The notes under the pieces were generated by a model. It was not told where the DNA came from. It did not search any database and saw only the letters and a list, made by a program, of their open reading frames with translations. Made by a program: the position numbers and the translations under genes. Source: Xylaria sp. FL1777 (taxonomy: Eukaryota > Ascomycota > Sordariomycetes > Xylariales > Xylariaceae). From it: DNA of 64,000 nucleotides. Positions 49,664 to 59,891 of this stretch are shown in pieces. Position 1 is the first letter of the stretch. Each line of letters opens with the position of its first letter. The stretch covers positions 372,001 through 436,000 of the forward strand of contig MU400514.1 in NCBI GenBank assembly GCA_022578965.1, in the 5' to 3' direction.

Positions 49664-49987
49664 ATGAGAGTCTCAGCTTTCTTCCGGACTGCCATGGCTG
49701 TGGCCGTGAGCACTTCTCCTGCCATCGCGCGGGCTATTGGAGAGGATGGAAGTTCTGTCAACCCTGTCGTGCTTCGAGACCTCAGCTGCAACAAGAACGC
49801 CATTGACGCCTGCGTCACAGCTACAGGGCAGGACAGCTCAGCATGCTTCGGCTACCTCTGCGCGGGCAGACCGATAGAGACGGTAGTGAAACGCGAGGGC
49901 GACCAATGCACCGAGGATAACCTTCTCCAATGCGCTATATTGGATTGGCAAGAGGCGCAAGCCTGCTTCCAGGAGTTCTGCCTGTAA
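49664..49987 (+). CDS. Small secreted cysteine-rich protein, effector-like
   Basis: A single exon of 107 aa. A signal peptide is evident: Met-Arg, then a short alanine/valine-rich core (FFRTAMAVAVSTSPAIARA), with likely cleavage near residue 22-25. The mature part is about 83 aa and contains eight cysteines, enough for four disulfides. They are spaced as one near LSCN, pairs around AIDAC and SACFGYLC, and then EDQC/LLQC/AQACFQEFC-like positions towards the end. The stop follows directly after the last Cys-Leu. The ATG at 49664 is chosen because the upstream in-frame start is TTG. Small, secreted and cysteine-rich proteins of this kind include candidate effectors and surface-active proteins; the spacing is not that of hydrophobins, which have adjacent CC pairs. 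No known family is recognised, and the role is inference only. Confidence 0.75.
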   Translation: MRVSAFFRTAMAVAVSTSPAIARAIGEDGSSVNPVVLRDLSCNKNAIDACVTATGQDSSACFGYLCAGRPIETVVKREGDQCTEDNLLQCAILDWQEAQACFQEFCL

Positions 49988-51418
49988 GCAACGGGTGAGA
50001 TTGCAACTGAGGGCGAAAATACGAAAACACGAAAATTACGGAAGATTTGCCCTTTCGGCGAAATTCACGATTGACGATCGAACGAAGCGAAGATACACTT
50101 GACGAAGCGTCGTGCAGGCCGAGGACGAAGAGGGCGCTATTTAGTTAGAAGCCATTGAGATACTGCGAGGCGAGCAATAACATGGCCTCGAAGGCTTCGT
50201 GACTGGGAAACAACTCGGCGGTCTACGTCAACCACTCCTCCTTTGGATCCTCTTCTTTGTCTACTACTATTCCGATCTCGTTCTCGCCGAGGACGAAGGT
50301 GTTTAGCGAATGCCGTGCTCGTGCCATGAATTTTCATAGACGAATAGACAGCTTAATGCCAATAGATTGAGATAACCCTTCGGGGTTGATTTTGAGTCGA
50401 GCCACATCAATCCCTCCCCTAGTAGCATTGTTCGTAAGTCTGTTCATCGTTGGTAAAGCGCAACCTTAGATAATCCCATCTATACGAAGTAGTCCAGGTA
50501 TCTACATAGGTAGATGTATGAGGCGGCTCAACGAGCAAGCACGGCAGAGAAGGTGAATGGTTTGCAAAACGGCGAGATACCTACCCATAGTAAGGTTGAT
50601 GAATGGTTTGGGGAGAGTTGGGTAACGGTCCAGATAAGGTTCCAATAGTTCCAATACCGGTACTTATTGTTTACTACGGCTGATTAGGTTTAATGTGATT
50701 ACTTACATAGCATTACATCTTGGCACCTGCTAGAATCGTACAAATATGTACCTGAATGCACCGATCGTATCACGACGGCTAAGCTTTTCGGTAGTTGGTG
50801 TTACATTTATATCAAAGCAAGTAGTCATCCAAGTATGGGGTTCACATCAGTATACATTTCGCTTTGCGAGCATTGCTGTAGTAATGTCATGGTTTTGACG
50901 ACGATAAGTTATAATATCGTACATTATGGGGTCGTATGTTGTACAGACACTTAGCATGGGGATCCTAGTCTGTTCTATGGACCGCATACCTACATAGATT
51001 ACTGCAGTAAATCTCTATTAGAAATAGGTAAGCAGGTATACGCGAATTATTTAATACCTATGGGTACGGCAGATCGATCAACCAATCCATCGAGCGTCCG
51101 GTTTCTCTACTTAGCACAGCATTATAGTAGTCAATGAACGCATAACAGTCAGTCTACAAGTTATCAGGTACTATATTGGCGCCGGACGCTGGAGAGTGTA
51201 TAATTTGAAATGACCATACTACATAATTGCGTAATCCCGGTGAATGCGATAAAAAGGCGCCACAAGGGGGTGAGGGGCATTGCTACCAGTCTAGGCAGGT
51301 TCATATATATATATATGTATATATAGGTACGGTGCAAGCATTTCGCCCTCCCAAGTACATGTGATTCTCTTACGCAGTAGAGCTTGTTCATCTCGTGTTA
51401 CGCGGGGCCTCGTCCGAG
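49988..51418. other. Intergenic region before the P450 gene, 1.4 kb
   Basis: No gene is supported. A TA dinucleotide tract lies at 51303-51326, about 100 bp before the P450 ATG. An inverted TACTGCGTA copy (51371-51379) lies 40 bp before it. Both fall in the probable P450 promoter or leader. Confidence 0.5.
51303..51326. repeat. TA-rich dinucleotide tract
   Basis: An almost pure (TA)n run with one GT interruption, located in the P450 upstream region where it could also act as a TATA element. Confidence 0.75.
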
Positions 51419-53188
51419 ATGGCTGACTTTCCGGGACCAATCTCCCGCACGCTCGGCCAGTTTGACCTCTCGTCGTGGCAGGGTATCGGTCGTCTGGCGC
51501 TTTCTCTCATCGTTTTCCTCTTCGTACGCCTATGCGTCGTTGCGGTGTACAACCTCTACTTTCACCCTCTTAGCCACATTCCAGGACCTCCGCTATGGAT
51601 CGCAATCAATGGGCTTAGGTCGGTTTACAAGATGCGTGGGGTCCTAGAGTTTAAGTACGCCGAATTCCACGAGAAATATGGCGAGGTGGTACGAGTCAAC
51701 GCCGATGAAGTCGCTTTCATCCATCCCGAGGCCTGGAAGGACATCTACGGTCACGGACATGGCGAGTTTCCAAAGCACTTCCCCGGTCTTAAACTAGATA
51801 CGAAAAAGATTGTTTTCTCTAGTTCCAAGGATCATTTTCGATATCGACGGGCCATGTTGCCGGCATTCTCCGATAAAGCTTTACGTCTACAGGAACCTCT
51901 TATCCGCGTCTATATCGATCTTCTGATAACAAGACTGCGAGAGCAGTCGGAGCTCGGTGAACCCATTAACATGGTAAGATGGTATAACTTCACGACTTTC
52001 GATCTGATTGCCGATCTTGCCTATGGGACTCCGTTGCAGGGGCTTGCGGAAGGGAAGAGTAATGCGTGGCTGGATAACATCAGCAATATCATCAAACTGT
52101 TGCCTATTATGGCCTTTGCCAGTGTGTTCCCGCTGCTAGGCAGTGCGCTCAAGTTCCTTGCGGGGCCCCAGATCCGTAATGCTGAGAAGAAGCACTACGC
52201 CTTTGCGTCTAAGATGACCATGGACCGGATTTATAACAAGAGGCAGCCTGACCGCGGTGATTTCATGGATTTCATGCTGCGATCTCGCGGACAGGACCAT
52301 GAAATGAAGGACGACGAGCTCGCAAGCAACGCTGATCTGATCATGCTCGCCGGGTCCGAGACTACGGCAACGCTGCTCAGCGGTGTCACCTACTGGTTGT
52401 TGAAGACACCTCATGCCCTCAAGAGAGTTACACAGGAGGTCCGCGCAACCTTTAAATCCGACGGAGATATTACTTTCGACGACACCCGACTGAAACTTCC
52501 TTATATGATGGCCTGCCTCCAAGAAGGGCTTCGCATCTTTCCCCCTCTTCCTTTGGGTATGTTACGTATTGTTCCTGACGGTCCGCCGGTCCAAATTGCG
52601 GGTGTCACGATCCCAGGAAAGGTCAGTTCTATTCTTATCCGTTCCCCATCTGCACTTGAAACTGATTTGGTGTCCAGACACAAGTTAGCGTGCCCCAACT
52701 GGCAGCTTTCCGCTCTGAGAGGAATTACCATCGACCAGGAGAATTTCTTCCGGAGCGATGGCTTCCTGAATCGATATCGAACCCTAGCTCTCCCTTCTAT
52801 TATGATAGACGAGACATCCATAAGCCGTTTAGTGTGGGCCGACGGGACTGTATTGGTCAAAATCTGGCCATGCGTAAGTGATCTCTTTTTCTTGCCGTCC
52901 CCTTTCTTCTTGTCTTTGATATCGAGAACAAACAACCCATACCTACTCAGCATGGTTGTGTATCCGATCTGGCTTGCGTACTGCCACAAAGCTTCTTAGC
53001 TATAACTTGGGTATCAGACACTGAATATTGATTTTCCAATAGACGAGATGCGAACCATCCTAGCTAAGGTTCTATGGAACTTCGATCTGACACTTGACGA
53101 GAGCTCCAAGAATTGGCACGATCAGAAGATCCTGGCGCTGTGGGTAAAGCCACCCCTGCAAGTGCATATCAGGCAGCGAGTGACTTGA
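51419..53188 (+). CDS. Cytochrome P450 monooxygenase
   Basis: Three exons: 51419-52621, 52678-52873 and 53043-53188. Introns are 56 and 169 nt, and the product is 514 aa, normal for a microsomal P450. An N-terminal membrane anchor lies at about residues 24-44, followed by the proline hinge HIPGPP. The I-helix oxygen motif is AGSETT (311-316), the ExxR motif E369-R372, a PERW motif is at 426-429 and the heme loop is FSVGRRDCIG, with Cys459 as thiolate ligand. Without removal of intron 1 the frame runs on to a stop at 52999 and loses the heme loop, so the splice is required. Overall pattern resembles fungal CYP65-like enzymes often annotated as isotrichodermin C-15 hydroxylase-like, but that label says little about substrate. 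It is followed by a flavin oxidase gene on the same strand 605 bp away. Confidence 0.94.
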
Positions 53189-53793
53189 GCGGCCTCCATG
53201 TATGAATTCAAAATAGAGTATTATCAAAGACGGGCTAGGCGTTGAAGGAGCATAGAGGAGACATGATGGGACTATATGTGATTATTATAGAACGGACCTA
53301 CCTATACATGTCATTTCTTCTAGGGACTTCAAGACTCCAAGTCGTTTGGAACCTATTATTCAGGATAGATACCTGATTAGATGTGCTCTCCTTCTACGCC
53401 TTTACTTATCGGCTTCTAAGCTCTGGCAGGCTTGGGCGAAGAGGCCTGAAAAAGAAAAGGGATACTAAATCTAAGGAAAACCTTCCTCGAACACCACTAA
53501 TTGGTTATCTTAAGCTTGAATGTTTACATTTTTGTTTGTTCTTCTATAGATTACCTATCTAGTAATGTGCTTGACGAACTTATGTTCCTCAATGACTAAG
53601 ATGGAGTTGTGGGTGGACCATATTAAGTATAAGTGGGCGACACACTGTCACCCTGCACTGTCCATCATCTGCGGAGTAAGTATCTCAGCAGTAGGCCGTT
53701 TGGTAAATGAATACCTATGGCGTTTGGTCTTGAATGTGTTTTGCCGCGTCGCTCTAGCCAATCGTATTCCTTCGAGTAAATTCCTAAGCGAGC
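53189..53793. other. Intergenic region, 0.6 kb
   Basis: Separates the P450 from the flavin oxidase. No coding signal beyond chance frames. It should hold the P450 terminator and the oxidase promoter. Confidence 0.45.
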
Positions 53794-55304
53794 ATGGTGG
53801 TAGAGAAGAGCAACTCCATCCTGATCATTGGGGGCGGGACCTGGGGATGCAGCATTGCGCTAGAACTCGCGAGAAATGGCTATAGCAACGTGACGGTCCT
53901 CGACGGAGAGGATATGCCTAGCAGCATCGCGGCCGGGAATGACCTCAACAAGATAATGGAAGAAGGTATCTCATGCGTCCCATTCGCAGTTTAGACCGGG
54001 ATGCGACTTGCTTATCTGGTGCTGAAATACGAGCAATACTAGGCTCTCAGTCTGAAGACGATACAGACTCTGCATATGCGTGGAACCGCCTACATGATCT
54101 ATGTACTACAGCATGGCTTAACGATCCGGTCTATAAGCCTTATTATCATCGTACAGGCTATGTCATGGCTGCCTCTTCAGACGCTGCGTACGAGGCTTTG
54201 CTCAAAGATATCGGCGGACGCGAAGACGAATATCAAAAGGTCGTGTCTGCTGAGCAGTTTCGAAATACTATGCCAGAGGGTGTTCTCACGGGTGACTTTA
54301 TAGGGTGGAGGGGTTTTGCCAAAGCAAGCGGCGCAGGCTGGGTTTTTGCCCGTGGTGCCATCATAGCAGCGAAACGGGAGTCGGAAAGACTAGGTGTTCG
54401 GTTTATCACCGGCCAACACGGGTTGGTTACCGAATTACTATTCTCGAGCGAGACCGAGCATGGCGAGCACGGAGGCGTTCTCAATCCAAAACGAAACACC
54501 TTGCGAGGCGTAAAGAGCGCTGATGGAACGATCTATCATGCCCATACGACCATTCTTGCCAATGGAGCTAACGCAGACAATTTAGTAGACTTGAAGCATC
54601 AGCTGCGGCCCACGGCTTGGACACTAGCCCACATCAGGATGTCGCCATCTGAAGCAGAGCTATATAAGGATCTTCCAGTATTATTTAACATTGAGAAGGG
54701 ATTCTTCATGGAGCCGTCAGCTGAGACTCACGAACTTAAGATCTGCGATGAGCATCCGGGCTACATCAATCCAGTCTATCAGGAATACTCGTCTGATAAC
54801 GTCCTAACCCAAAGACCTGACGATATATCGTTTAAGAGTGGGAGGGTTATCGTTGGGTCTAGGCCCTTTGCTCGGCGACAAATTCCCCTGGAATCTGAGG
54901 AGCGCATAAGAGCCTTCTTGAAAGAAACGATGCCACATCTTGCTGCGCGGTCCTTCAGCTTTGCGCGCATATGCTGGGATGCGGACACTGTAGACCGCAT
55001 GCCTCTTATTGGTTGGTATAACTTTGATGATAGCAGCGATGCTGAGGGTGGCATTAGGGGAGGACGCCTCCTCTTGGCGGTTGGTGGTAGTGGACACTGT
55101 TTCAAGACAATGCCGGCCATGGGTCAAGTGGTACTTGAGTTTCTCGAGGGCAAGATAGACGACAAGTCAAGGCGAGCATTCCAGTGGCGACCCGAAATAG
55201 CTGAGGGTAGAAACTGGTGGGATGTCCAGGGTAGATGGGGCGCACAAGGAGAAATCATGGACTTTAACAGGGTCAAAGGGTGGACGAACATTGGTGAGAA
55301 TTAG
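53794..55304 (+). CDS. FAD-dependent amadoriase / sarcosine oxidase-like oxidoreductase
   Basis: Two exons, 53794-53965 and 54043-55304, are joined by a 77-nt intron (GTATCT...CTAG) and give 477 aa. The N-terminus has a Rossmann FAD motif (IIGGGTWG, Gly13-Gly18). AAGNDLNKI (47-53) is the signature of fructosyl amino acid oxidases. Later blocks typical of that family are YKPYYHRTG, RPTAWTLAHI, ICDEHPGY and SFARICWDADTVDR, and the C-terminal WWDVQGRWG...VKGWTN. The Cys of RICW is at the expected position for covalent flavin attachment. The SGHCFK motif is closer to sarcosine/pipecolate oxidases (SGHxFK) than to the SGRGFK of classical amadoriases. Such enzymes oxidise a secondary amine with release of hydrogen peroxide. 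The substrate cannot be read from sequence. The join restores AGND...EEG|SQSEDD, and the other in-frame ATG at 53973 lies inside the intron. Confidence 0.9.
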
Positions 55305-56017
55305 TGTCTATTTATATTCTAGCAGCAAACCCCATTGAGTGACCGACTTCATAGAAAATGCATTTGGTGCGTAGGGTTTTACTTTGGCTACAGTGCACTG
55401 ACGAAGCGGATAGGTATTGATAGTTTACCATCAACTAAGAACAATTGGACAAAAAATTTCCTGCAGATATTTTATAGTTACTTGCTGCTAATTTCAATTC
55501 CAAATTCCAAATTCCAAATCCAGCCTAATTTACCCCTCTTCTTCACTGATCATCTCATTAGAACTCACTATTGCTCCTAGTATCTACTCACCTATCTTCG
55601 TGCAGCCAGATGATAAACTTGCGCTTATAGAGGGAGGCATCAGCTGCTCGACGATCTTTCGACGCGAAGAGCAAGGCTACGGCTCTCGCAAGTTTTGTCT
55701 CAAGTGTCTGATATGGTTCATCCTCGTAAACGAGGCATCGGTGTGTCATCACGCACGGTGTCGCGGAGATACGGCACTGGGCGTCGAGAAAGAAAGACCC
55801 GGTGGAATCAGACACTGAGTTTGAATGAGACTCCATACGACTCGGATGACCTTAGTGTAGGTGTCAGAACTCGAGAGCATATGACCTAGCTAGGAAGTGC
55901 TGATCTTATACATTACGGCACAAGGTCGCTGAGAAAGACTTTAATGAGTATTGCAGACGGGTCCCGCGCCCACAAAGAAGCGATCGGAGAGGGAAATACG
56001 ACCGGCCTATTTCACAT
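55305..56017. other. Intergenic region, 0.7 kb
   Basis: Short frames overlap on both strands around 55590-55890, and none gives recognisable sequence. A 5' exon of the HET gene could lie here, but I found no convincing donor-acceptor pair. Confidence 0.4.
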
Positions 56018-58243
56018 ATGCGCGGTCGAGCGAGGACATTATTACCCCGAACGAATTGGTTGGAAGAGCTTAATTGGGGGTGTCGACCGCCTCACAATAA
56101 TTTATCTGGCGAGGAGGGGCAATATTTCTATACCCTTAAGGAAGAGAAGCAACGCAGAAAGTCTTTCTCAGACCTGATTGTAGAGCTTCAGCCTGCGCCA
56201 CTACTAACTAGGCGCGATACCGTCAAATCCTACTTAAATAGCATTGAGCCTGACAACACTCTTTGCGAAACGTGCAGAATGGTCAATGCTGAAAGAATCG
56301 TTTCTGAATCTGGCTGCCATCATTTGCCGCTTGCTGACCTGAGAAGATCTTCACGGTGTTGCCGTTTGTGTTACCTCTTACGGAAGAAATTATTATTTCG
56401 TTCGGAATACCGATGGTCTACAAGGTTCAGACTGCTTTTGAAAGACGGACAAATATTTGTCATCAACACCACGGAGAATATAACGGTGTACCAACTGTTG
56501 GTTATTATTCGAGTTTTTCTCCTTTGTGTGTTGTCTTGCATCCGTTACGGGATACTGATTTTGAACAATAGAGGCTTCCCATATTTCACTGACGAGTTTG
56601 ATCCGGCTGCCGATCTAGGAGTACCTTGGAGACGTCATTTATCTGATACACGATCTGATCGTTCGTTTGACGTGGCGCGGGCATGGTTCACCGATTGTTG
56701 TACTAATCAAGGTGGTCATGGAGAATCTGATCGGACTGGACAACAAGAGCAGCTTGTTAACGATGTTTCCCACGAGCTTCCAACTAGGCTGATCGATCTA
56801 CAGCCCACAGGTGACAACCTATACCGATTTGTGTTAGTAGACACACTTATTAGTGATCTCGAGCCCTGCACCTATTGTACTTTAAGCTACTGTTGGGGCG
56901 ATCAGATAAATCCACCCTGGATTACAACGAAAGCCAATCTTCAGAGCCGACAAGTCGGATTTGACCGTTCCGAACTGCCACCTACACTGCACGACGCAAC
57001 GATAATTGCACAGCAGTTAGGGCTACGGTACATTTGGATCGATGCTATATGCATTGTGCAAGATGACGATGACGATTGGGCTAGTGAAGGATCAAGAATG
57101 GCTGATATCTATAAAGGCTCTCAGCTTACCATCGCTGTTGAATTGGGCTACTCGTCTATAGAAGGTGCTTTTAACAAGCAATCTACGTCGCATTTAGAAA
57201 CTTACAGCGAACTTTTGCGCGTTGACGGCAACTTTCTCGATGGGCGATGTAGCAAGCTATACTTCTACGAATTCTCAGACGAGATTGCGCAATATAAACG
57301 GAACGTTGAATATGGCCCGCTGTCTACCCGAGCCTGGTGCTTACAAGAGTCTCTTTTATCTTCACGCACATTATACTATACCCAGTCTCAGCTATTTTGG
57401 AAGTGTAATCACTTGAGCGAGTGGGAGGACAGTCTTCCACGGAGAACTTATGGCTGGGACGCGGTGAAGATCCCGGAAGTTGGAGCACCCGCTCTTGGGA
57501 TATACGAGAGATGTCACTTGTGGTATAAAGTGCTGGTACCGCAATATAGCACGCGCAAGCTTGCACATGGCAGTGATAAGCTCGTCGCAATCAGTGCCCT
57601 TGCTAAAGCCATAAGCCTGAACAGCGGGGCCGAATACGTCGCTGGGCTTTGGCGCGATACCCTTATGCTCGGTCTTGTGTGGCGTCGAATAGGATCTGGA
57701 AACAAAGCGTCAAGATACCGATCCCTGTCCTGGTCTTGGGCTTCTCAGGACTCGGCTGTTAACTTCCCATTATTTCCCAAACGTGGAGGCGCCAGCTTCG
57801 ACGCCTCGATCATCGCCGCCGAAGTAGAGGCCGACCAGCGCAATCCATTCGGAGCAGTAACTGGTGGATTCTTGAGATTATGTAGCCCCCTCATATGCCG
57901 TGGCACAGTAATGCGAATATCTGAACGGCAGGATTCTCCAGTATCCAAACATATGTTAATATTCTGGAACCACTTACAGCCGATGACTATGAGCCATATC
58001 TATATGGATGATGACGACCTAAAGTCAAAAGAAGTCATATGCGTATATCTCGGTCGCCACCACGCATTAATTCTAGAGCATGCTGTCGAAGGGAAGGACG
58101 TCTATCGGAGGATAGGACTCCTCTCTTCAGTCCTTTATGGTTTAGCCTTTTATGAATTTGATCATCGACCACCGGCCCCTGTACTCGACATGTGGAAGAA
58201 GCCATCGGCTGGTGCACCAAGATGGTCATTCACTATAATATGA
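56018..58243 (+). CDS. HET-domain (heterokaryon incompatibility-type) protein
   Basis: An open frame of 741 codons. The HET domain core is clear in the middle: CTYCTLSYCWGD, then LPPTLHDATIIAQQLGLRYIWIDAICIVQDD, SRMADIYKGSQLTIA, and further on STRAWCLQESLLS. Upstream is a Cys-rich segment (CETCRMV...CCRLCYLL) common at HET N-termini. Downstream is the usual poorly conserved C-terminal half with LSWSWAS. HET proteins act in nonself recognition and programmed cell death in Pezizomycotina. A 75-nt in-frame segment at 56497-56571 (donor GTTGGT, branch CTGAT, acceptor ATAG) encodes an odd hydrophobic stretch and is probably an intron; removing it gives 716 aa and the join VYQLGFPYFTDEFDPAAD. The start is uncertain: the ATG at 56018 opens the longest frame, but sequence before about residue 75 does not look conserved. 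Confidence 0.85.
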   Translation: MRGRARTLLPRTNWLEELNWGCRPPHNNLSGEEGQYFYTLKEEKQRRKSFSDLIVELQPAPLLTRRDTVKSYLNSIEPDNTLCETCRMVNAERIVSESGCHHLPLADLRRSSRCCRLCYLLRKKLLFRSEYRWSTRFRLLLKDGQIFVINTTENITVYQLLVIIRVFLLCVLSCIRYGILILNNRGFPYFTDEFDPAADLGVPWRRHLSDTRSDRSFDVARAWFTDCCTNQGGHGESDRTGQQEQLVNDVSHELPTRLIDLQPTGDNLYRFVLVDTLISDLEPCTYCTLSYCWGDQINPPWITTKANLQSRQVGFDRSELPPTLHDATIIAQQLGLRYIWIDAICIVQDDDDDWASEGSRMADIYKGSQLTIAVELGYSSIEGAFNKQSTSHLETYSELLRVDGNFLDGRCSKLYFYEFSDEIAQYKRNVEYGPLSTRAWCLQESLLSSRTLYYTQSQLFWKCNHLSEWEDSLPRRTYGWDAVKIPEVGAPALGIYERCHLWYKVLVPQYSTRKLAHGSDKLVAISALAKAISLNSGAEYVAGLWRDTLMLGLVWRRIGSGNKASRYRSLSWSWASQDSAVNFPLFPKRGGASFDASIIAAEVEADQRNPFGAVTGGFLRLCSPLICRGTVMRISERQDSPVSKHMLIFWNHLQPMTMSHIYMDDDDLKSKEVICVYLGRHHALILEHAVEGKDVYRRIGLLSSVLYGLAFYEFDHRPPAPVLDMWKKPSAGAPRWSFTII
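56497..56571 (+). other. Probable 75-nt in-frame intron in the HET gene
   Basis: It begins GTTGGT, contains TACTGAT 18 nt before the end, and ends ACAATAG. It keeps the frame open when retained. The retained peptide (LVIIRVFLLCVLSC and onward) would be a lone hydrophobic helix in an otherwise soluble protein, which argues for removal. Confidence 0.55.
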
Positions 58244-59891
58244 CGGTGTAGCTACACGTTTGCTCGTCGTCAAAGGAGCCTGCCTGTCTGTCTGACAATA
58301 CAATAGCAGTGTCGTTTGTCTCTATGTAATGCCAAGCAATGTTACCGAAGTTCTCCAACTCCATCCGGGTCTTGTCTACATATGCATATGCTGGTATGGC
58401 GCGGCTAAGTATGTTTAATACTGCTTAGATGATGTATCAATTCCGCGGGACTCCTCTCAGTAGTCTACTGTATTTTTATAATTACTAAGCTAATATTTTC
58501 GCGGAGGGATCTTATTAATCGCTAAGATCGGCTGCGATAATATTCGACCCGCCATGAGGGGAAACCCCGCGATGTAGATCCGCAGAGATGCAGGTTTGTT
58601 TCAACATGGTTAACAACCAAGATAAAATATAGGGTGAGGGTGTGGATAGGTTGCCGATATGTCATCTAATGCGGTAGGTGGTAGACATCTGGTTGAATCA
58701 GATTGATGCGATTCGCTAACCAGTTCAGATCTAGTCTCGCTTTGTTAGCATGCACATCATCCCACATACATATCCCTACTGCACTACACACATGCCTCCT
58801 CTATCACAGGACTGCTGTAATAATGTACGCAGCAGTGTAGCGACCTCGGGAATAGCCAGACCAGCCAGACCCTTGTCGCAGACCCGGTAGTTCCGGCATT
58901 CCAACGACATCCAATCCTTCCGAGCACGGCCCTGGTTCGCTCGATATAATTCGAAGGGCCATGGTCCAGCGGGCAAAGCCAGAGCACGCAAGGCACGCTA
59001 CTCTAAGCGTCATTATTCGCTCCGCCATGGCCGCGCCAATGGTCCCTCAAGACTCTCCTGGAACTCTCCTGGAGCACCATTGTCTGTGCAAGACATATCC
59101 AGCCGCATTCGGTAATGATTCATCAAGATAATCGGCCCTCCTTGCATCCAAAACAGCATATGCAGGCGAACGTTGCGGGTCTTTGTATCTGGGCTCGAGT
59201 CTAGTGTATGTGTAGATACGAGTAGACGGTGCTTAAGACGGTACTTAGGACGGTGCTTATCGAAGCTCCCAGTTGCTACAGCTGGTGAACTTAGACGGGA
59301 CTAGGTAACCTACTAGATAAGTAAGTACCTACCTAAGGTAAGGAGGTAAGGAGGTCAAGCGGTAGGTAAGCTATCTAGGTACCTACCTACCTTCCAACTT
59401 ACTGTATATATGGGCTAATCGCCCCGTCTCTCTTTCCACTGTCCGATCCCTCTAGACTGGTATGGTTTTATCTATCTATCTACTTAGGCCTAGGTACCTA
59501 ATCTACCTCTCTTAGACTAGACCAGAGATAACACCGGTCGATCGCCGCCGCCTTATATCTATCTGGGGTCCCTCCGCTCGTCCCTTCACCCGTTCCTCAC
59601 AACCTGGCACAAAGTCCCAGCAAAGACCTCCCGTAATAAGGGACCTAGCGGGCAACCATTTTCGCCAGATTCTCTTCTCTTCTCTTTAGAATAACACCTT
59701 GCTCGTCGAACCACATGACAATGAGCCCCTGAGTCGTGCCTTGTCGTGTCGATCGAGGCCGAATGCCATGAACGCCCGCCTCTCCTTCATCGGACCATCC
59801 CGCTGTTCATGGTCGTCACTAAGCAAGGTCGCCTTCGCTGCTTCAACCTGACCAGTCTTGCCCATACGGCGCAGTTCACAAACGTCTTATA
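58244..59891. other. Intergenic region, 1.6 kb
   Basis: No gene is supported. There is a 12-bp triplicate at 59224-59259 and a CTACC/GGTAGG-rich part around 59290-59400. A pyrimidine-rich stretch follows before the SIS-domain gene, consistent with a promoter there. Confidence 0.5.
59224..59259. repeat. 12-bp triplicate repeat
   Basis: Three adjacent units of consensus RGACGGTGCTTA (the middle one with GTACTTA). They lie about 650 bp upstream of the SIS-domain gene. Confidence 0.8.

Noticed and set aside
51395..52999. P450 as a single 534-codon frame
   Set aside because: It reads through intron 1, loses the heme-binding loop and begins at a GTG. The spliced three-exon model restores all P450 motifs and uses an ATG.
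53973..55304. Flavin oxidase starting at 53973
   Set aside because: This ATG lies within the intron. The FAD-binding Rossmann motif is in the upstream exon beginning at 53794.
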